64,000 nucleotides of DNA from Nyssa sinensis (GCA_008638375.1 CM018032.1:10503501-10567500); one strand, 5' to 3'; shown: positions 25,174 through 37,389, counted from the first letter of the stretch. Program-made: numbers and translations. Notes: a model not told the origin generated them from the letters alone.

Positions 25174-25175
<2 letters not shown>

Positions 25176-25435
25176 GCCGACATGAAAAGCAGAGATGGGC
25201 CATCGTAGCCGTGAAGTTTATAGACCATGACACGGTCGAGGATCCCAGTTTGCATGGGTTTTGGTGGGTCAGTAATTAGCCATTGTCTCCGAAGATTTCT
25301 CGTCGGTAAGCTTCTCAACAAACTACACTCTAAATCTTATTTTGTCTTCTTCTTTTTTTCTTTTGTTTTTATTTAAATTAGAGGGTGTTTGAAAATTTTT
25401 TAAATTAAAAATAATATATTTTTATTTAACTTTCT

Positions 25436-25715
25436 TCATATTTTAAATATTTTTAAAAATAAATGTAAATCGTTATATTAAAGTAAACTCAGCTCGAATT
25501 TTTCCTTCCACAAACATGTCTTTATGTTAGTTTTCAACCTATGATAAGCGACGTGTAGTTGGTGAATGTAAGGATTCATATTTTAAATATTTTTAAAAAT
25601 AAATGTAAATCATTATATTAAAATAAACTCAGCTCGAATTTTTCCTTCCCCAAACATGTCTTTATATTAGTTTTCAACCTATGATAAGCGACGTGTAGTT
25701 GGTGAATGTAAGGAT
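25436..25715. repeat. Direct tandem duplication of 140 bp in the ACC synthase upstream region
   Basis: Copy 1 (25436-25575) and copy 2 (25576-25715) both run from TCATATTTTAAATATTTTTA to GGTGAATGTAAGGAT. I count about four substitutions and no indels. Both contain AAACTCAGCTCGAATTTTTC and GATAAGCGACGTGTAGTTGG. The second copy ends about 375 bp before the ATG and about 190 bp before the TATA-like site. Confidence 0.95.
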
Positions 25716-25907
25716 CCAATCAAAGGGTAGAGAACTAAGGTTAGAGGGATAAACCGCGTGGTATTAACTTTAGCGTTATATATCTAATAAAAGAGATTAT
25801 TACTATTGTTGTTATTATTAATATTATAATTGAAAGAGGTAGATATATCTCTTTGGTCAGAAGCATCTGGGCCATGCCGATATGCTATTCCTTCAGTGTG
25901 AAAACAC

Positions 25908-25915
25908 TTATATAT
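25908..25915 (+). promoter_or_regulatory. Probable TATA box of ACC synthase
   Basis: TTATATATAC lies about 175 bp upstream of the ATG. It is followed by a CT-rich leader with TCTCTC runs (25977-26002), common in plant 5' untranslated regions. The exact transcription start cannot be read from sequence. Confidence 0.55.
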
Positions 25916-26090
25916 ACATGTTGGATTGCAACATACCTCCACACTACAATCATCTCCTTTTACAAGACTTCAACTTTCTCTCTCGGGAAATCCTTCTCTC
26001 TCTACAATCAACTCCAAACTACTTCTTACTAAAGTTTCTTCAAGCTTTGCCATCTCAATTAGAGATCGAGGCACAGAGAAAGAGACCAAA

Positions 26091-28009
26091 ATGAAGCTGC
26101 TATCTAGGAAGGCTACATGCAACACACATGGGCAAGACTCTTCCTACTTCCTAGGATGGGAGGAGTACGAGAAGCACCCATATGACGAGGTTCAGAATCC
26201 CAGTGGAATTATCCAGATGGGTCTCGCAGAAAATCAGGTAATTAGCCAGAATATTACACCAATTCTCTCTAAAAATGCTAATTATAATTCTTATTTACGC
26301 AAAACCCAAAGAATTTACGGGTGTGTGGAGTTCTCTTCGTATAAAAAAAAAATTCTTATTTACGTTCATTTTTTATCATTTCTTCCAGCTCTCGTTTGAT
26401 CTTCTCGAGTCATGGCTCGCGAACAATCAGGACGCTGCCAGTTTCAAGAGAGATGGAGAGTCCATATTCAGAGAGCTTGCTCTCTTTCAAGATTACCATG
26501 GTCTTCCCGCTTTCAAGAATGTAAGCATTCGTCTCGTTATATGTTCCATGAAAAGAAGAAGAAGAAGAAGAAGACCCTAGCTTCTCAAAAGTTATTACGA
26601 TATATAGATATATATTAATATTATATATATATTAATATTAATATTATATATAAATATCTAACTCTGGTTTGGATATTGTATGCAGGCATTGGTTGAATTC
26701 ATGGCAGAAATAAGAGAGAATAAAGTAAGTTTCGATCCAAAAAAGCTGGTCCTCAGTGCTGGCGCAACTTCAGCCAACGAGATGCTTATTTTTTGCCTTG
26801 CCGAACCAGGCGAAGCTTTTCTCCTTCCCACTCCATACTACCCTGGGTATGCATCTTTCTATTTTCTTTTCATGCAATAATTTATCCAGTAAAATCGGCA
26901 ATTTACATTACAAAAGATAAATGAATGTGAAGTGACGATTTCACTACGTAATTATTCCATTCATATTACTATACAGTGTTTGGGCCGTGCATTGCTTAAG
27001 CATGAAATTTATTTTGCTGATATTATATTATAATTCATGCAGATTTGATAGAGATCTCAAGTGGCGAACTGGAGTTGAGATTGTACCGATACAGTGTACA
27101 AGCTCAAATGGCTTCCAAATTACTGAATCGGCTTTAGAAGAAGCTTATCAACAAGCACAAAAACTTAACCTCAAAGTTAAGGGCGTGTTGGTCACCAACC
27201 CTTCAAATCCTCTGGGCACAACATTGAGCCGGCGAGAGCTTAATCTCCTGGTCAACTTCATTACTGCAAAGGGCATTCATCTGATAAGTGATGAAATATA
27301 TTCCGGCACAGTTTTTAGCTCGCCAGGCTTCGTAAGCATTATGGAGGTTCTCAAGGAGAGAAACTGCAGAAATACTGAAGTTTGGAATCGAGTTCACATT
27401 GTGTATAGTCTTTCCAAAGATCTGGGTCTTCCAGGTTTTCGAGTTGGTGCAATTTATTCAAACGATGATACAGTTGTGGCTGCTGCAACAAAAATGTCAA
27501 GCTTTGGATTAGTCTCTTCTCAGACTCAATATCTTCTCTCAGCTATGCTCTCTGACAAGATATTCACAAAGAATTACATTTCTGAGAATCAAAAAAGGCT
27601 TAAACAACGACATGAAATGCTCATCTCTGGGCTCAAAACTGCTGGTATTGGCTGTCTTAAGAGCAATGCTGGTTTGTTTTGTTGGGTAGATATGAGGCAT
27701 CTTTTAAGCTCCAAAACTTTTGAAGCAGAGATGGAGCTTTGGAAGAAAATTGTTTACGACGTTGGCTTAAACATCTCACCTGGTTCTTCCTGCCATTGCA
27801 CCGAACCAGGCTGGTTTCGAGTATGCTTCGCCAACATGACTGAAGATACGTTAAACCTCGCAATTCAGAGAATAAAATTCTTTGTCGACTCCATCACCAC
27901 CAACAATAATCAGAGTCATCACAAATCGAACAAAAACTCAAGAAGAAAGTCCATCACCAAGTGGGTTTTTCGGCTATCGTTCGACGGCCGTGAGCCCGAC
28001 GAACGATAG
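26091..28009 (+). CDS. ACS: 1-aminocyclopropane-1-carboxylate synthase (type 2)
   Basis: A PLP enzyme of the aminotransferase fold class that converts S-adenosylmethionine to ACC, the usual rate-limiting step of ethylene synthesis in the cytosol. I infer four exons: 26091-26237, 26389-26520, 26686-26846 and 27043-28009, with GT..AG introns, totalling 1407 bp and 468 aa. ATG 26091 opens [20 protein letters not shown], the usual family start. Family residues are at the expected places: Y85 in FQDYHGLP, N202 in SNPLGTT, D230 and Y233 in SDEIYSG, PLP lysine K272 in [14 protein letters not shown], and R406 in [10 protein letters not shown]. The tail has RRKSITK (S450, a likely calcium-dependent kinase target) and ends [15 protein letters not shown]. 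That is the TOE motif bound by ETO1/EOL proteins and marks type 2, like Arabidopsis ACS4/5/8/9. The family's usual Cys after the first intron (LCFDL) is Ser here. It looks intact. Confidence 0.96.
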
Positions 28010-29395
28010 TCCGGTGTGAACATATTTTCCACTTGCAATTTTTTTTCTTCTCAATACTTGATACTGTAGAGTGTGCACTCGATCCATGTGGATTAGAAGT
28101 GGCTTCAGCTTCATTTGTACAAGTTTGAGTTGTTTCTCGAAATCTCCATGAATTGTTCAAACTATTCTATCATATGCGTCAGACTCAAAAGTAAAATTAT
28201 GTATAACAAATTTGATTAATAATTTTTTTTTTTTTTACTTTTAAATACAAATAAGTGATTTCATTTATTATAGTAAACTGATTTTTATCTATTTTTATTT
28301 TACATAAACATCACTCAACTCAAAATTAGACAATAAGACAAAAATTGGAAAATGCTGGAATCACTGCTGTTTCTCAGTGGCATTTCTCAAAACAAGACAC
28401 CAAGAGAAACCTTAACTTTTAATTTTTTTATTAGACTTGACTTGACTCGATTTGACTGAACTCAATCATATTATAATTATTTAAGATTGATTATATTAAA
28501 CAAAATTTAGAAAAAAAGAACCAAAACAGTTCATACGTTATCCAACCGACGGTGGTTGACATATAAGCAACTGAGAAACTCTAATTTCTAGACTGAAAGA
28601 AAAAGTTGAAGAAACAGCTAAACTCTAATTTCTAGATTGTGTTATCCTAAAAACGTCATTAGTTACGCAAGAAGTAGAGTTGCTTCAAGTAATTAAGCTC
28701 AAAATTCAACGGCTTTGAACTTTCTTGGGGTTAATTAGTTTTTAAAGTGCTTGTCTTCTAAAGTTTACGCGGTTTTGCCGCCAAATGCCAATTTTATAAG
28801 ATTTCTTTGGAATGTTAGTTTGTAATTTTCAGGGAACAGGACAGGGACAAAAGTATTATTTGATTATTGGGATTGAGGATTTTTAGCTTAGTTAGACATG
28901 TGCATGCTCATGTTGAGGTCTTAGTGTTCATACCTAAGTTTTTAAGCACAATAGAACCTTACCAAATTCAACGGCTCTCTAACTAAAACGACTGCATGGC
29001 GTGTGAAAGAAGAGTCTCTAAGGTGGCATGAAACAATTCAGACATGTAACGTAAATATTGTGATGACATGATTCTGTAATTTCAAAATATATGTCACATC
29101 AAAATTTGATTTGTATTATTATGAATTTTCTTCATGGTAACTTATGTACCACTAGACTTTTTTGCCGGCCAAAATGCATCCTTTTCTTTGTTGCGTGATG
29201 ATAAGTAGTTTGCAAAAGTAATAGGCATGTAATAGAGGACATGATTTAGAAATATTGAAGTTACATCCATTCTTAATATTTTAAGATTTTGGAATAGTTA
29301 CTTATTAACATGAAATTAGGCAAAGTTAGGACTTGACTCGAATCTCACTTCATCTCAATAATTATAGTTAATGTATACCTATTTGACCCACTTGT
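28010..29395. other. ACC synthase 3' region and spacer
   Basis: The first 200 bp are probably the 3' untranslated region, with AATAAT-like signals near 28215. The rest is AT-rich with no gene that I recognise. A short duplicated phrase, CTCTAATTTCTAGA, occurs at about 28579 and 28623. Confidence 0.5.
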
Positions 29396-31005
29396 AGTAA
29401 AGAGTCTAATCACACACGAAGAAGCGTGATAGAGAAAACTAATATTAAAACAAAGAGAACAGGGAAGAATGTAATGAGGTGAAGAATTGTATTGAACACA
29501 ATGCCTACAGCTGGTTATAATAGTGCCTATTTATTGCTAGGCTTGTATAAAGATATTAAAATGGAAGTCAATCCTAATCAATGGATATAATCAAGAGATG
29601 AGCTAATCAAGGGATTGTATATAGTTAAAGGATTCTTGTCTATGTCTACATATACGTATGTGGTCAAATTCAATCTATATTAATAGCTCCCCGCAAACCT
29701 AAGCTGGTAAAGTAGAGCTCGAGCAACTTTAGTTTGGAAACAAATCGTAATGATGTCTGAGAGGGTAAGTTTTAATAAAAATGTCAGCAATCTAATCAAT
29801 TGAAGAAATTGGAAGAAGATGGACAATGGAGAACGTGTTGTCACACAAAATGACAATCGATCTCTATATGTTTGATGCGTTCATGGAAAACGTTAATATA
29901 GGCAATCTAAATAGCAACACAATTGTCCCAATGAAGGGTGGTGGCAGTGGTGTGGGAAACTCCCATATCTTCAAGTAACCAGCGGAGGCAGAGAATTTCT
30001 TGGGTGGAATCTACAAGAGCATGATATTCCACCTCAATGTTAGATATAGCAGTGACAGTTTTTTTTTTTGTGCCAAGAGATAAAAATATCTCCAAGAAAA
30101 AAGTAGAATCCTATAGTGTAACATCGACTAGTGGGATCCTGACCCAATCAACATTAGAGTAGGCAAGTAGATCAAAAGAAGAGTGAGCAGAGAAATAAAG
30201 ACCATAAAACATAGTACCATTGACATATCGAAGAATGCAGAGAACAACAAGAAAATGAGTAGAATGAGTGGCACATAGAAACCGACTCACTAGATGGACT
30301 ACATGAGTAATGTCATGTTGAGTAATTATAGGTAGACAAGGCTAACTAGTTGTTGATGTATACTAGCATCACGGAATGGTATACCATCTAGTGGTGTGAG
30401 GTTGATATTTGGTTCAAAAGAAGTAGTTACAATCTTACCATTAGTGAGTTCAACACAAGCAAGAAGATTTGAGGCATATTTGGCTCGAGACAGATAGTAT
30501 CCATAAGAAGTTGAAAATATCTCAAGACCTAAGAAATAACTATGTGAACTATGATCCTTCATTTTGAAATATTGGTTAAGGAATTGCTTGAGATCAATGA
30601 TGTCATTGATGATCACTTCGTTAACATAAAGAAGGAGGAGCATAGAGCCATGTGGCGACTTGCGGACAAAAAGAGCCAAATCATAAGGGCTTAAAGTGAA
30701 GCCAAAATCCCCAATGATAGAACTAAACTTGGCAAACCAGGCTCAAGGAGATTGTTTTAAACCATATATATAGAGCTCAACGAAGCTTGCTGACTTCTTC
30801 TGTAAGATCACAATTGAGGAAGGCATTCTTCACGTCCATTTGAAATAAACTCCAGTTGAGAATTACAGTAATTGAAATGAAGCTTCGAACAGAAGTGAGA
30901 TAAGCAACTCGTGCAAATGTCTTTTTATAGTCAATTCCATATTCTTGTGTAAAGCCCGTTGCCACAAGATGAGCCTTATATCATTCTACTGAACCATTTG
31001 TGGGG
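29396..31005 (-). mobile_element. Decayed Ty1/copia fragment (RT, RNase H, possible 3' LTR)
   Basis: On the minus strand, 30965-30777 encodes copia reverse transcriptase (FTQEYGIDYKKTFARVAYLT, QMDVKNAFLNCDL). 30679-30326 continues it (LLLLYVNEVIINDI in place of the YVDD catalytic stretch, then SYFLGLEI). 30095-29907 is the RNase H end (ISNIEVEYHALVDSTQEILC). Downstream on that strand, after a purine-rich GCGGGGAGCT at about 29686, the stretch to 29396 may be a 3' LTR; its partner is not in the window. The catalytic YVDD is replaced by YVNE, and several stops are present, so it is inactive. Confidence 0.85.
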
Positions 31006-31007
31006 GT

Positions 31008-31216
31008 TATTCTAATGACAAAAGTGGCTCTTTCATATAATTTTTTTTTTCATTTTAAATAAATATTAATTAAAATCTTGTTTGACTAAAAAATATAAGT
31101 TATTTATCTTAATTTTTGTATATATAAAATGAAAAAATTCTTTAAAAGAATGTTAGAAAAAAAGTCAAAATTCAAAAAAAATAAAAATTGAATGGGGCAC
31201 TTTTATCATTATGAAA
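31008..31216. mobile_element. Candidate MITE with about 30-bp imperfect inverted ends
   Basis: The left part, TAATGACAAAAGTGGCTCTT (from 31013), pairs with the reverse complement of the right part, TAATGATAAAAGTGCCCCAT (right end about 31213). The interior is AT-rich without coding. Ends and target duplication are not clear. Confidence 0.5.
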
Positions 31217-32165
31217 AAAATGAGCCTAGAGGGGAGATCTTTGTAGGTTGTCAAAAAAAATAAGGGAGATTAGTATCATTTCAAATATTTTAAGGGAGGT
31301 CTCTGTAATTGTCATAAATCTCAGAGAATGTCAATATAATTTACTAAAAATAAATTGTCAAAACAAAGGACCTTCACATGTCGTTGGGATAGTGAACAAA
31401 ATCAAGTTCCGTTATTAGTATAAGAAATGGCTTAAAAACAATGAAAATTATTATGCTTATGTCTAGCTTTAGTTCAACCGTATATGAATTTAGGTTTTTC
31501 TATAAATAAACAATATATATATATATATATATAACCAATATCCATACCCATTCATCCCTCAACCACATCATAAATCCAAACTCCAACCTATTTGAAAATG
31601 TTTATGTATCTAGTTTTAGCTCTATCATATATGGGGATGGACAAATGAACGGCAATGACAATGATGACAGTGATGACGACAAGGTCATGGTAAGAGATGA
31701 TAGAAACAATGAGTTCAACAATGGAGATGGATTTTGATTAACCAAATAGGGTTGGCTTGTTTCCTACACAAAGATTGTAGGGATGATATTGACAAAATAC
31801 CTATAGGTATTTGTGTCAATTTCCTTTATTTTTGTCATGTGAAATGTGAAAGAGATAAAGTTGATTTATTTCTAATTTTTTTTTATTTCTTTATAATTGT
31901 GATCATAAAAAAAAATGTTTCTACATAAGTCTTTGCCGCTGACTCACTCCAAAATATGGAGAAAAAATGACTGATTTTTAATTGCCCCTAAATTCTAATC
32001 CTAATGAAACCGAGACCTCTACTTCCATTAAAATTAATTATACAACTACAACTAGAATAAAGAATGTCTCCCACTAACAATTAATTACCTACTCTTTTCT
32101 AAGCTAAGACTTACCCAAAAATACTTCAAGTACTATTAGGACTCAAAATTAAGAGTCTTTCTAAA
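31217..32165. other. Spacer without a recognisable gene
   Basis: AT-rich DNA with a (TA)n tract at about 31511-31532 and poly-A/poly-T runs. A GATGATGACAGTGATGACGA-like stretch (31655-31690) occurs but no open gene. The 64-codon frame at 31734 is not recognisable. Confidence 0.45.
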
Positions 32166-33235
32166 ATTATAATTGCTTGGTTTTATTGGTCCATACAGTC
32201 TCTCTTAAACCAAACTCTTCAAGTTTCACCATGCCAAATAATCTCTTCAACTTCAAATATGAATCCAATTTGAATGAATTTGTAAAAATATCTGCAACTT
32301 GTTCTTCAAAAGGACAAAACTCAAGCTCGATTTTCGTTTCATTCATCAAACCACGAATGAAATGAAACTTGATATCAAAACTTGCTTTTGCCATGAAAAA
32401 CTAGATTCTTTGTTAATGCAATGACTGGCTTGTTATCATAAAATATTGTTGTAGGATCATCTTACTTGTGTTGTAGAACACTAAGCATTTATTGCCACCA
32501 AACTACTTGAGTAGTTATACTCCCTGTTGCAATGTACTCTGTCTTTGCTGTTGAAAGAGTTACCAGTTGGTGCTTCTTAGAAGAGCAAGAAAATACACTA
32601 GAACTAAGATGAAAGACATAGCCTGAAGCACTCTTCTGCATCTTAGTATTACCTGCCTAATCACTATCTGTATAGCCAACAAGCTTCATATTATTAGAAA
32701 ATGAGTAAAAAATACCATCAATTTACATACCTCAAATGTATCGCAAAATTTGTTTAGCAGCTTGTAAATGAGATTGGTACAGAGTTTCCATAAAGACATA
32801 GTTTGAAGCACTCTTCTGCATCTCAGTATCACCTGCCTAATCACTATCTGTATAACCAATAAGCTCTACATTGTTAGAAGATGAGTAAAAAATACAATCA
32901 CTTTACGTACCTCAAATGTATCGCAAAATTCGTTTAGCAGCTTGTAAGTGAGATTGGTGCAGAGTCTCCATAAATTTGTTAATGAATCCAACACCAAACA
33001 CAATATATGGCCTAGTTGAAATCAAACATCTCAAAATTTGCACCAACCTTTTAAAGTAGGTTGGATTCACAAGTTCACCTGTACCATCTTTCACTAACTT
33101 CAACCTCTCCTCAACTAGAATCAAAATTAGATTGGACTTCTCCATCTTGAAACTTCTCAAAATATCATCAATATATTTTTTCTGATATAGGACAAATATG
33201 GTACCCTAAAAATAAGAAAACTTATTTTAGAGTTG
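32166..33235 (-). mobile_element. Decayed Ty1/copia 3' polyprotein fragment
   Basis: On the minus strand, 33160-32912 encodes the reverse transcriptase/RNase H linker (STRPYIVFGVGFINKF, QSHLQAAKRILRYI). 32394-32167 encodes the extreme C-terminus (KFHFIRGLMNETKIELEFCP, EEQVADIFT). The RNase H between them is broken and contains a 178-bp internal duplication. It differs in sequence from the fragment at 29396-31005, so it is a separate element. Confidence 0.85.
32613..32970. repeat. Direct duplication of 178 bp within the copia fragment
   Basis: CACTCTTCTGCATCT occurs at 32631 and 32809. The surrounding 178 bp (through GTACAGAGTTTCCATAAA and GTGCAGAGTCTCCATAAA) repeat in tandem with roughly a dozen differences. 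It duplicates part of the RNase H region, so it arose after or during decay. Confidence 0.9.
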
Positions 33236-33540
33236 TACGTATTATGATTAGTATAAAAATAGGAGTTTTTGTTTCTTAGTCAAATTATGAGTATTCTAGC
33301 ACTATAAATATGATATAATAAGATTTTTTGGCCATGTTTGTTTATCAATAATATTTAATTACAAAAAAGGGCCTGAAGGAGAATAATTCCTTCAAACCAA
33401 AGTAATATGGGTACTTCTCACACAAACACGAGAAAATAATTCTAAAAAAATCATAATTAAATGTTATTGATAAAAAAAATTAACCATAAAAAGCATGCAT
33501 GCATATCCTTTCCTGAATTCTAAAATCAACTTTGGAGTAT
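33236..33540. other. Short spacer, nothing recognised
   Basis: AT-rich DNA with no coding frame or clear repeat, between the copia fragment and LINE A. Confidence 0.4.
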
Positions 33541-35414
33541 TTCCAATAAAGATCAAATCATCAAAATCAACAACTTAAGCTTTCCCACTTATCCTTCCCC
33601 ACAGCGAATTTCCTCTCATCATTCTCTTCTAATTCCTTAAGCTTGCTAATAAATTCCTCTTCATTATTCCTGTCATCTAAACTAAAATCTTTATCAACTG
33701 CCCAAGTTACTCTAGCTTCATCCATTAAAATTCTTCCTTTGTTCCCACACGATTTTGATGATAGAGGAAGGGAAATGGCTGCTCTCGCAGCTCTAAAGAT
33801 GACTTTTTGTTATTTTTGGCTTCTAGGGTTAAATTCTTTCTTGTTAAGCCAACTGACTCCCTTCTCATCATCAATTGCCAACATAGATTTATTCTTTTTA
33901 GCCATTTCATTCTTCCTTCTCTTTGCCACCATAATTTCCCCAACGTTATCACTTGCTAACATTGTCTTTTCGCTCTCTTCAAAACCTTCATTGTTCTATT
34001 ACAACCCCAGACACTAATATGATCTCTCTAATACCTTATTTTGAACCTCTTCATTCTGATCTAAAACATTCTCAATGGTTGTGAGATTTGGCGATGACGC
34101 GATGGGGCCTCGTTGTCGGCAACAACAGCTTCAAGATAAGTGAAAGAGAGATAGAGATAAAGAAAGAGAGAGAAGGTTTACACAGAGGGTATCGCGAAAG
34201 GGGCTGGGCGTGGATGAAATAGAAAGGGTTATTAGCAGTGCACAATGTGTGTCACTAATAATACCATTGCGCGTCGCTAATAACCTAACCACTAATCCAA
34301 ATGACACCATTTTATTAAGTTTGCTTATTGGCGGCACATATGTGTGCGCTGCTAAAAGTATTGAGTATTAGTGATGCACATGGCGTGCATCGCCAATAAG
34401 TATATGTGCATCACTAATACATTCTCGCTATTAATTTCACGCAGGAATGTGATTTTTTTTTTTATATTTTGTGGTGCTACCTTTGTGTACCTCTAATAGT
34501 GACCATTAGCAGCATTTTTCTATACGTCGTTAAAAGGGTGCACCGCTAAAAAATCTATTTCTTGTAGGGCCAATAGAGTTGTTGGGCCCAAAACCAGTTC
34601 AATGTTAATATCCGATATTGACCATCTTAGACCATTAGACCAAATTAAAGGCCGACTTAATGAGATTTTAGGCCCAAAAAATGATTGCTTCTCAACATTC
34701 AACCCTTCCAAAATATTTGAGTTTACCACCAATCTACCATTCACTATTACATTGCATGCACTGACTTGACCTCTTAAATCTAAGTGGCTCATCAATTTAT
34801 CCGCTTGAGTAACGAGAATGAAGGAATCATCATTACCAGTTGTCAATCCAACTTCCTCTAAGAAGTCCAAATTAGGTAAATCTATGTCAGCATTTAGATC
34901 CTTGTCATCTGCCATCTCATCATCTTCATACCTAACTTTACAACTCTTCTCATAGGAAATCTCTTTTCTTGATCTTCTGTTATGATCATAGATCCATGTA
35001 GATTGAATATTGTTTATTTTATCTATTACCTTGATAATGTAAGTCTTACCATTACATACCTCGTTTAGAGTGGAATTTATAATCTCCAAGCAATTTGTTA
35101 TAATTTTAACTTTCCCACATTCGAAAGAGGCTAACCTGCTTGCAGCATCATCGAGTTATATAATCTCCCCCAAACTCTCTCTATCTTAAAAAATGTATTT
35201 GCACACTAAAGATTCAATGGTATTCTGCAACAATTGATCCATATTGTGCAAGTTAAATCAACTTTCTCATTGATATCCTAATCTTAACTTCATCAAACCA
35301 ACAAGATAGCCACTCTAAACCATCTTTAATCATGGCATTCATCTTATTAACTAATTGAAAGGTTAGAATAACATATAATCCGAACCAAGATCATGCTTGG
35401 ATCTCAAATAACCC
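33541..35414 (-). mobile_element. LINE A, downstream part of ORF1 (split element)
   Basis: On the minus strand the 189-codon frame 35089-34520 and its upstream frames match LINE B ORF1. NGKTYIIKVIDKINNIQS parallels the LINE B GKIYLIRVI region. Further on, near 33720-33600, EARVTWAVDKDF and NEEEFISKLKELEEND parallel the LINE B TWAVGRILGIEGKVDD and NEVINRFAKLEAND. At the other edge (35300-35390) YVILTF parallels LINE B YSVLTF. The missing N-terminal part of the same ORF1 lies at 46553-47160, beyond LINE B. ORF2 (endonuclease and reverse transcriptase) is absent. A CACTA fragment is inserted at about 34140-34567. Confidence 0.8.
34140..34567 (-). mobile_element. CACTA-derived fragment inside LINE A
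   Basis: It ends CTATTTCTTGTAGGG at 34567, close to the CACTA terminus TTCTTGTAGTG but with the last bases changed. Units such as TTAGCAGTGCACAATG, GCGCGTCGCTAATAA and GTGCATCGCCAATAAG (34230-34420) are of the same type as the subterminal repeats of the CACTA at 6005. No partner terminus is visible on the left; that edge (about 34140) is uncertain. It is a small non-autonomous or truncated relative. Confidence 0.75.
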
Positions 35415-35475
35415 TTCGGATAGAAGGGTTTAGAGTACTACTAAAATGACAGAGTAGAAAAACGGATGGATTCTC

Positions 35476-36450
35476 GTGATACGTAGAGAAAAGAGATCTG
35501 GAAACACAAAAACTAGTGGAATGAAGAATCTATATACGATTTTCGTAGATAACTTACCAGAGTTTATGGATCAAAAAGAACTCCGAAAGACCTTTACTGA
35601 GTATGGTGTGGTAAAAGATGTTTTTATCCCAATGAAAAGAAGAGAGAAAACTGGTTCAAAGTTTGGATTTATAAGGTATGATTGTGGAGTAGCAACAAGA
35701 ATTACAGCACAAAAATGTGATGGTTTATGGTGTGGAAGTAAGAAGGAAGTTGTTAAGGAAAATGACAAAAATGGTGACAAAGCAAAGAAACTAAGGATGA
35801 ATGTGAACCATGAGAATGACAATGCTTATACACCAATATCAAATACAGTCAAAAGGACCTTCGTCAAAGTTGTTAAAATCTCATCTGAAGCTATTGAATG
35901 TCCCTATATTACAGTTAGTGAATAAGGTAATGGATGGTTATATAGAAGTACAATTTCTAAACTACCATCGATCAGTTCAATAGAATCTATACATGAAACA
36001 TTTATAAGTAAAGGTGTTATCAATGTTCAGGTGAGACAATGGAATGAGGTTTATTCGGTATTGACTTTTCCCACTATTGATGAGATGAAAGCAACAATAA
36101 TGGAGTATAATGACTGGTTTGAAAATTGGTTTGAGGAAACTTGGGAATGAAATAGTGAATTCAAGGTTACTCTAGATAGATTAATATGGATGAACTATTT
36201 TGGCATCCTTCTAAATGTCTGGAACATGAATACCTTCCTTAAGATATGTAGTATATGGGGTGAAGTTTTACAACTTGACAATGTTACAATGAAATCACTG
36301 TCCTTTGAATGTGGTAAAATATTTATTAAGACTAGTTGTATGGACCCAATCAATTCGATGGTGAAGTTGATTTGTAAAGGAAAGATTTATCTCATTAGGG
36401 TGATTTAAGGACAAATTGTTAGAGTTAGCAATGTTCAAAACTCTAGGGGT
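35476..36450 (+). pseudogene. LINE B ORF1 with RRM domain, broken
   Basis: From 35524 the frame reads MKNLYTIFVDNLPEFMDQ, an RRM with RNP2-like YTIFVDNLP and RNP1-like GSKFGFIRYD. The first stop is at 35923 (VSE*). Coding similarity continues past it through NGWLYRSTISKL, VYSVLTFPTIDEMKATI and, after further stops, FECGKIFIKTSCMDPINSMV to about 36408. ORF1 proteins of this kind bind the LINE RNA as a chaperone. There is no intact reading frame. Confidence 0.85.
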
Positions 36451-37389
36451 GGCAATCATTAGTGTGCTGACAATAAAGGTTGTTCTGGTTCAGTGGACGA
36501 TAGCGCTGGGGAGGAAGATTATGACATAGCTAAAGAAGCAAACAAGGTTGATGACATGTAATGTGTTAATTGGAGTGGAAATATAGTAATAAATAGGGAA
36601 ATGGGAATGTTAGAAAGAGTTAGTAGCACGTCAAAAGCTAGAAATGTGAATAGGCATTTGGAAACTTGTAGTGGGATTGAAGATGAAGAGTCTGATGTGG
36701 TAAATATGTATGAGTTAAACATTAATGATATAAGTGATAAGAAGTATGATAACTTATTATCTAATGGGTTTGTTAGCTAGTATATCGAATGAAGTAGTTA
36801 ATATTGAGCCAGGTATAACTATTGAGGTGTTCTTGGGCCTAATTTTTGAGGTTGGTATGATGCAGCCCACAAACTTTGATTCTATCCAAAAAACTACAAG
36901 AATAGTTAAGAACACGATGGGTAGTATTCAGTTGACGGAAATAGAATCTAGGGCTAATAGTACTCATTAAGAGAGGCGAAATAAGATGAGATTGGACATG
37001 GCAAAGATGAGTAAAGAAGATGACAGAGTTATGCTACGAAGAATAAAGGTTGATTGTTTTCAAAAAATGAGAAAGAAAATAATTATTTTTTAGGCAGCAT
37101 CGACTGCTGTTTCTCTATCAATGTCTTCAAAATCTAGCTAAAAATAGAATAGAGTCATTCTCAATAAAGCTCAAATGACGTGGGCTGTTGGTAGAATTCT
37201 AGGTATCGAAGGCAAGGTCGATGATAACGAAGTCATCAATAGATTTGCGAAACTTGAAGCGAATGATGGAATGGTGGATCACAAAGGGGAAAGACACTCA
37301 GTCTAAGTTGAGGGATTTTTTGGGGTTTTTATGGGTTGAGTAAGGCTGAGAAGAGGAGAAAAGTAAATAAATTGTTCAGAAAAAAAAAA
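36451..37389 (+). other. LINE B ORF1 C-terminal part and ORF1-ORF2 junction, decayed
   Basis: Broken frames continue from ORF1. At about 37170-37260 the TWAVGRILGIEGKVDD and NEVINRFAKLEAND stretches match a segment of LINE A, which helps to pair the two elements. A poly-A-like run at 37380-37392 precedes the endonuclease. No intact frame is seen. Confidence 0.6.

Noticed and set aside
33643..34017. 124-codon plus-strand frame with a hydrophobic leader, as a membrane protein
   Set aside because: It is the complement of LINE A minus-strand sequence and has no recognised family.
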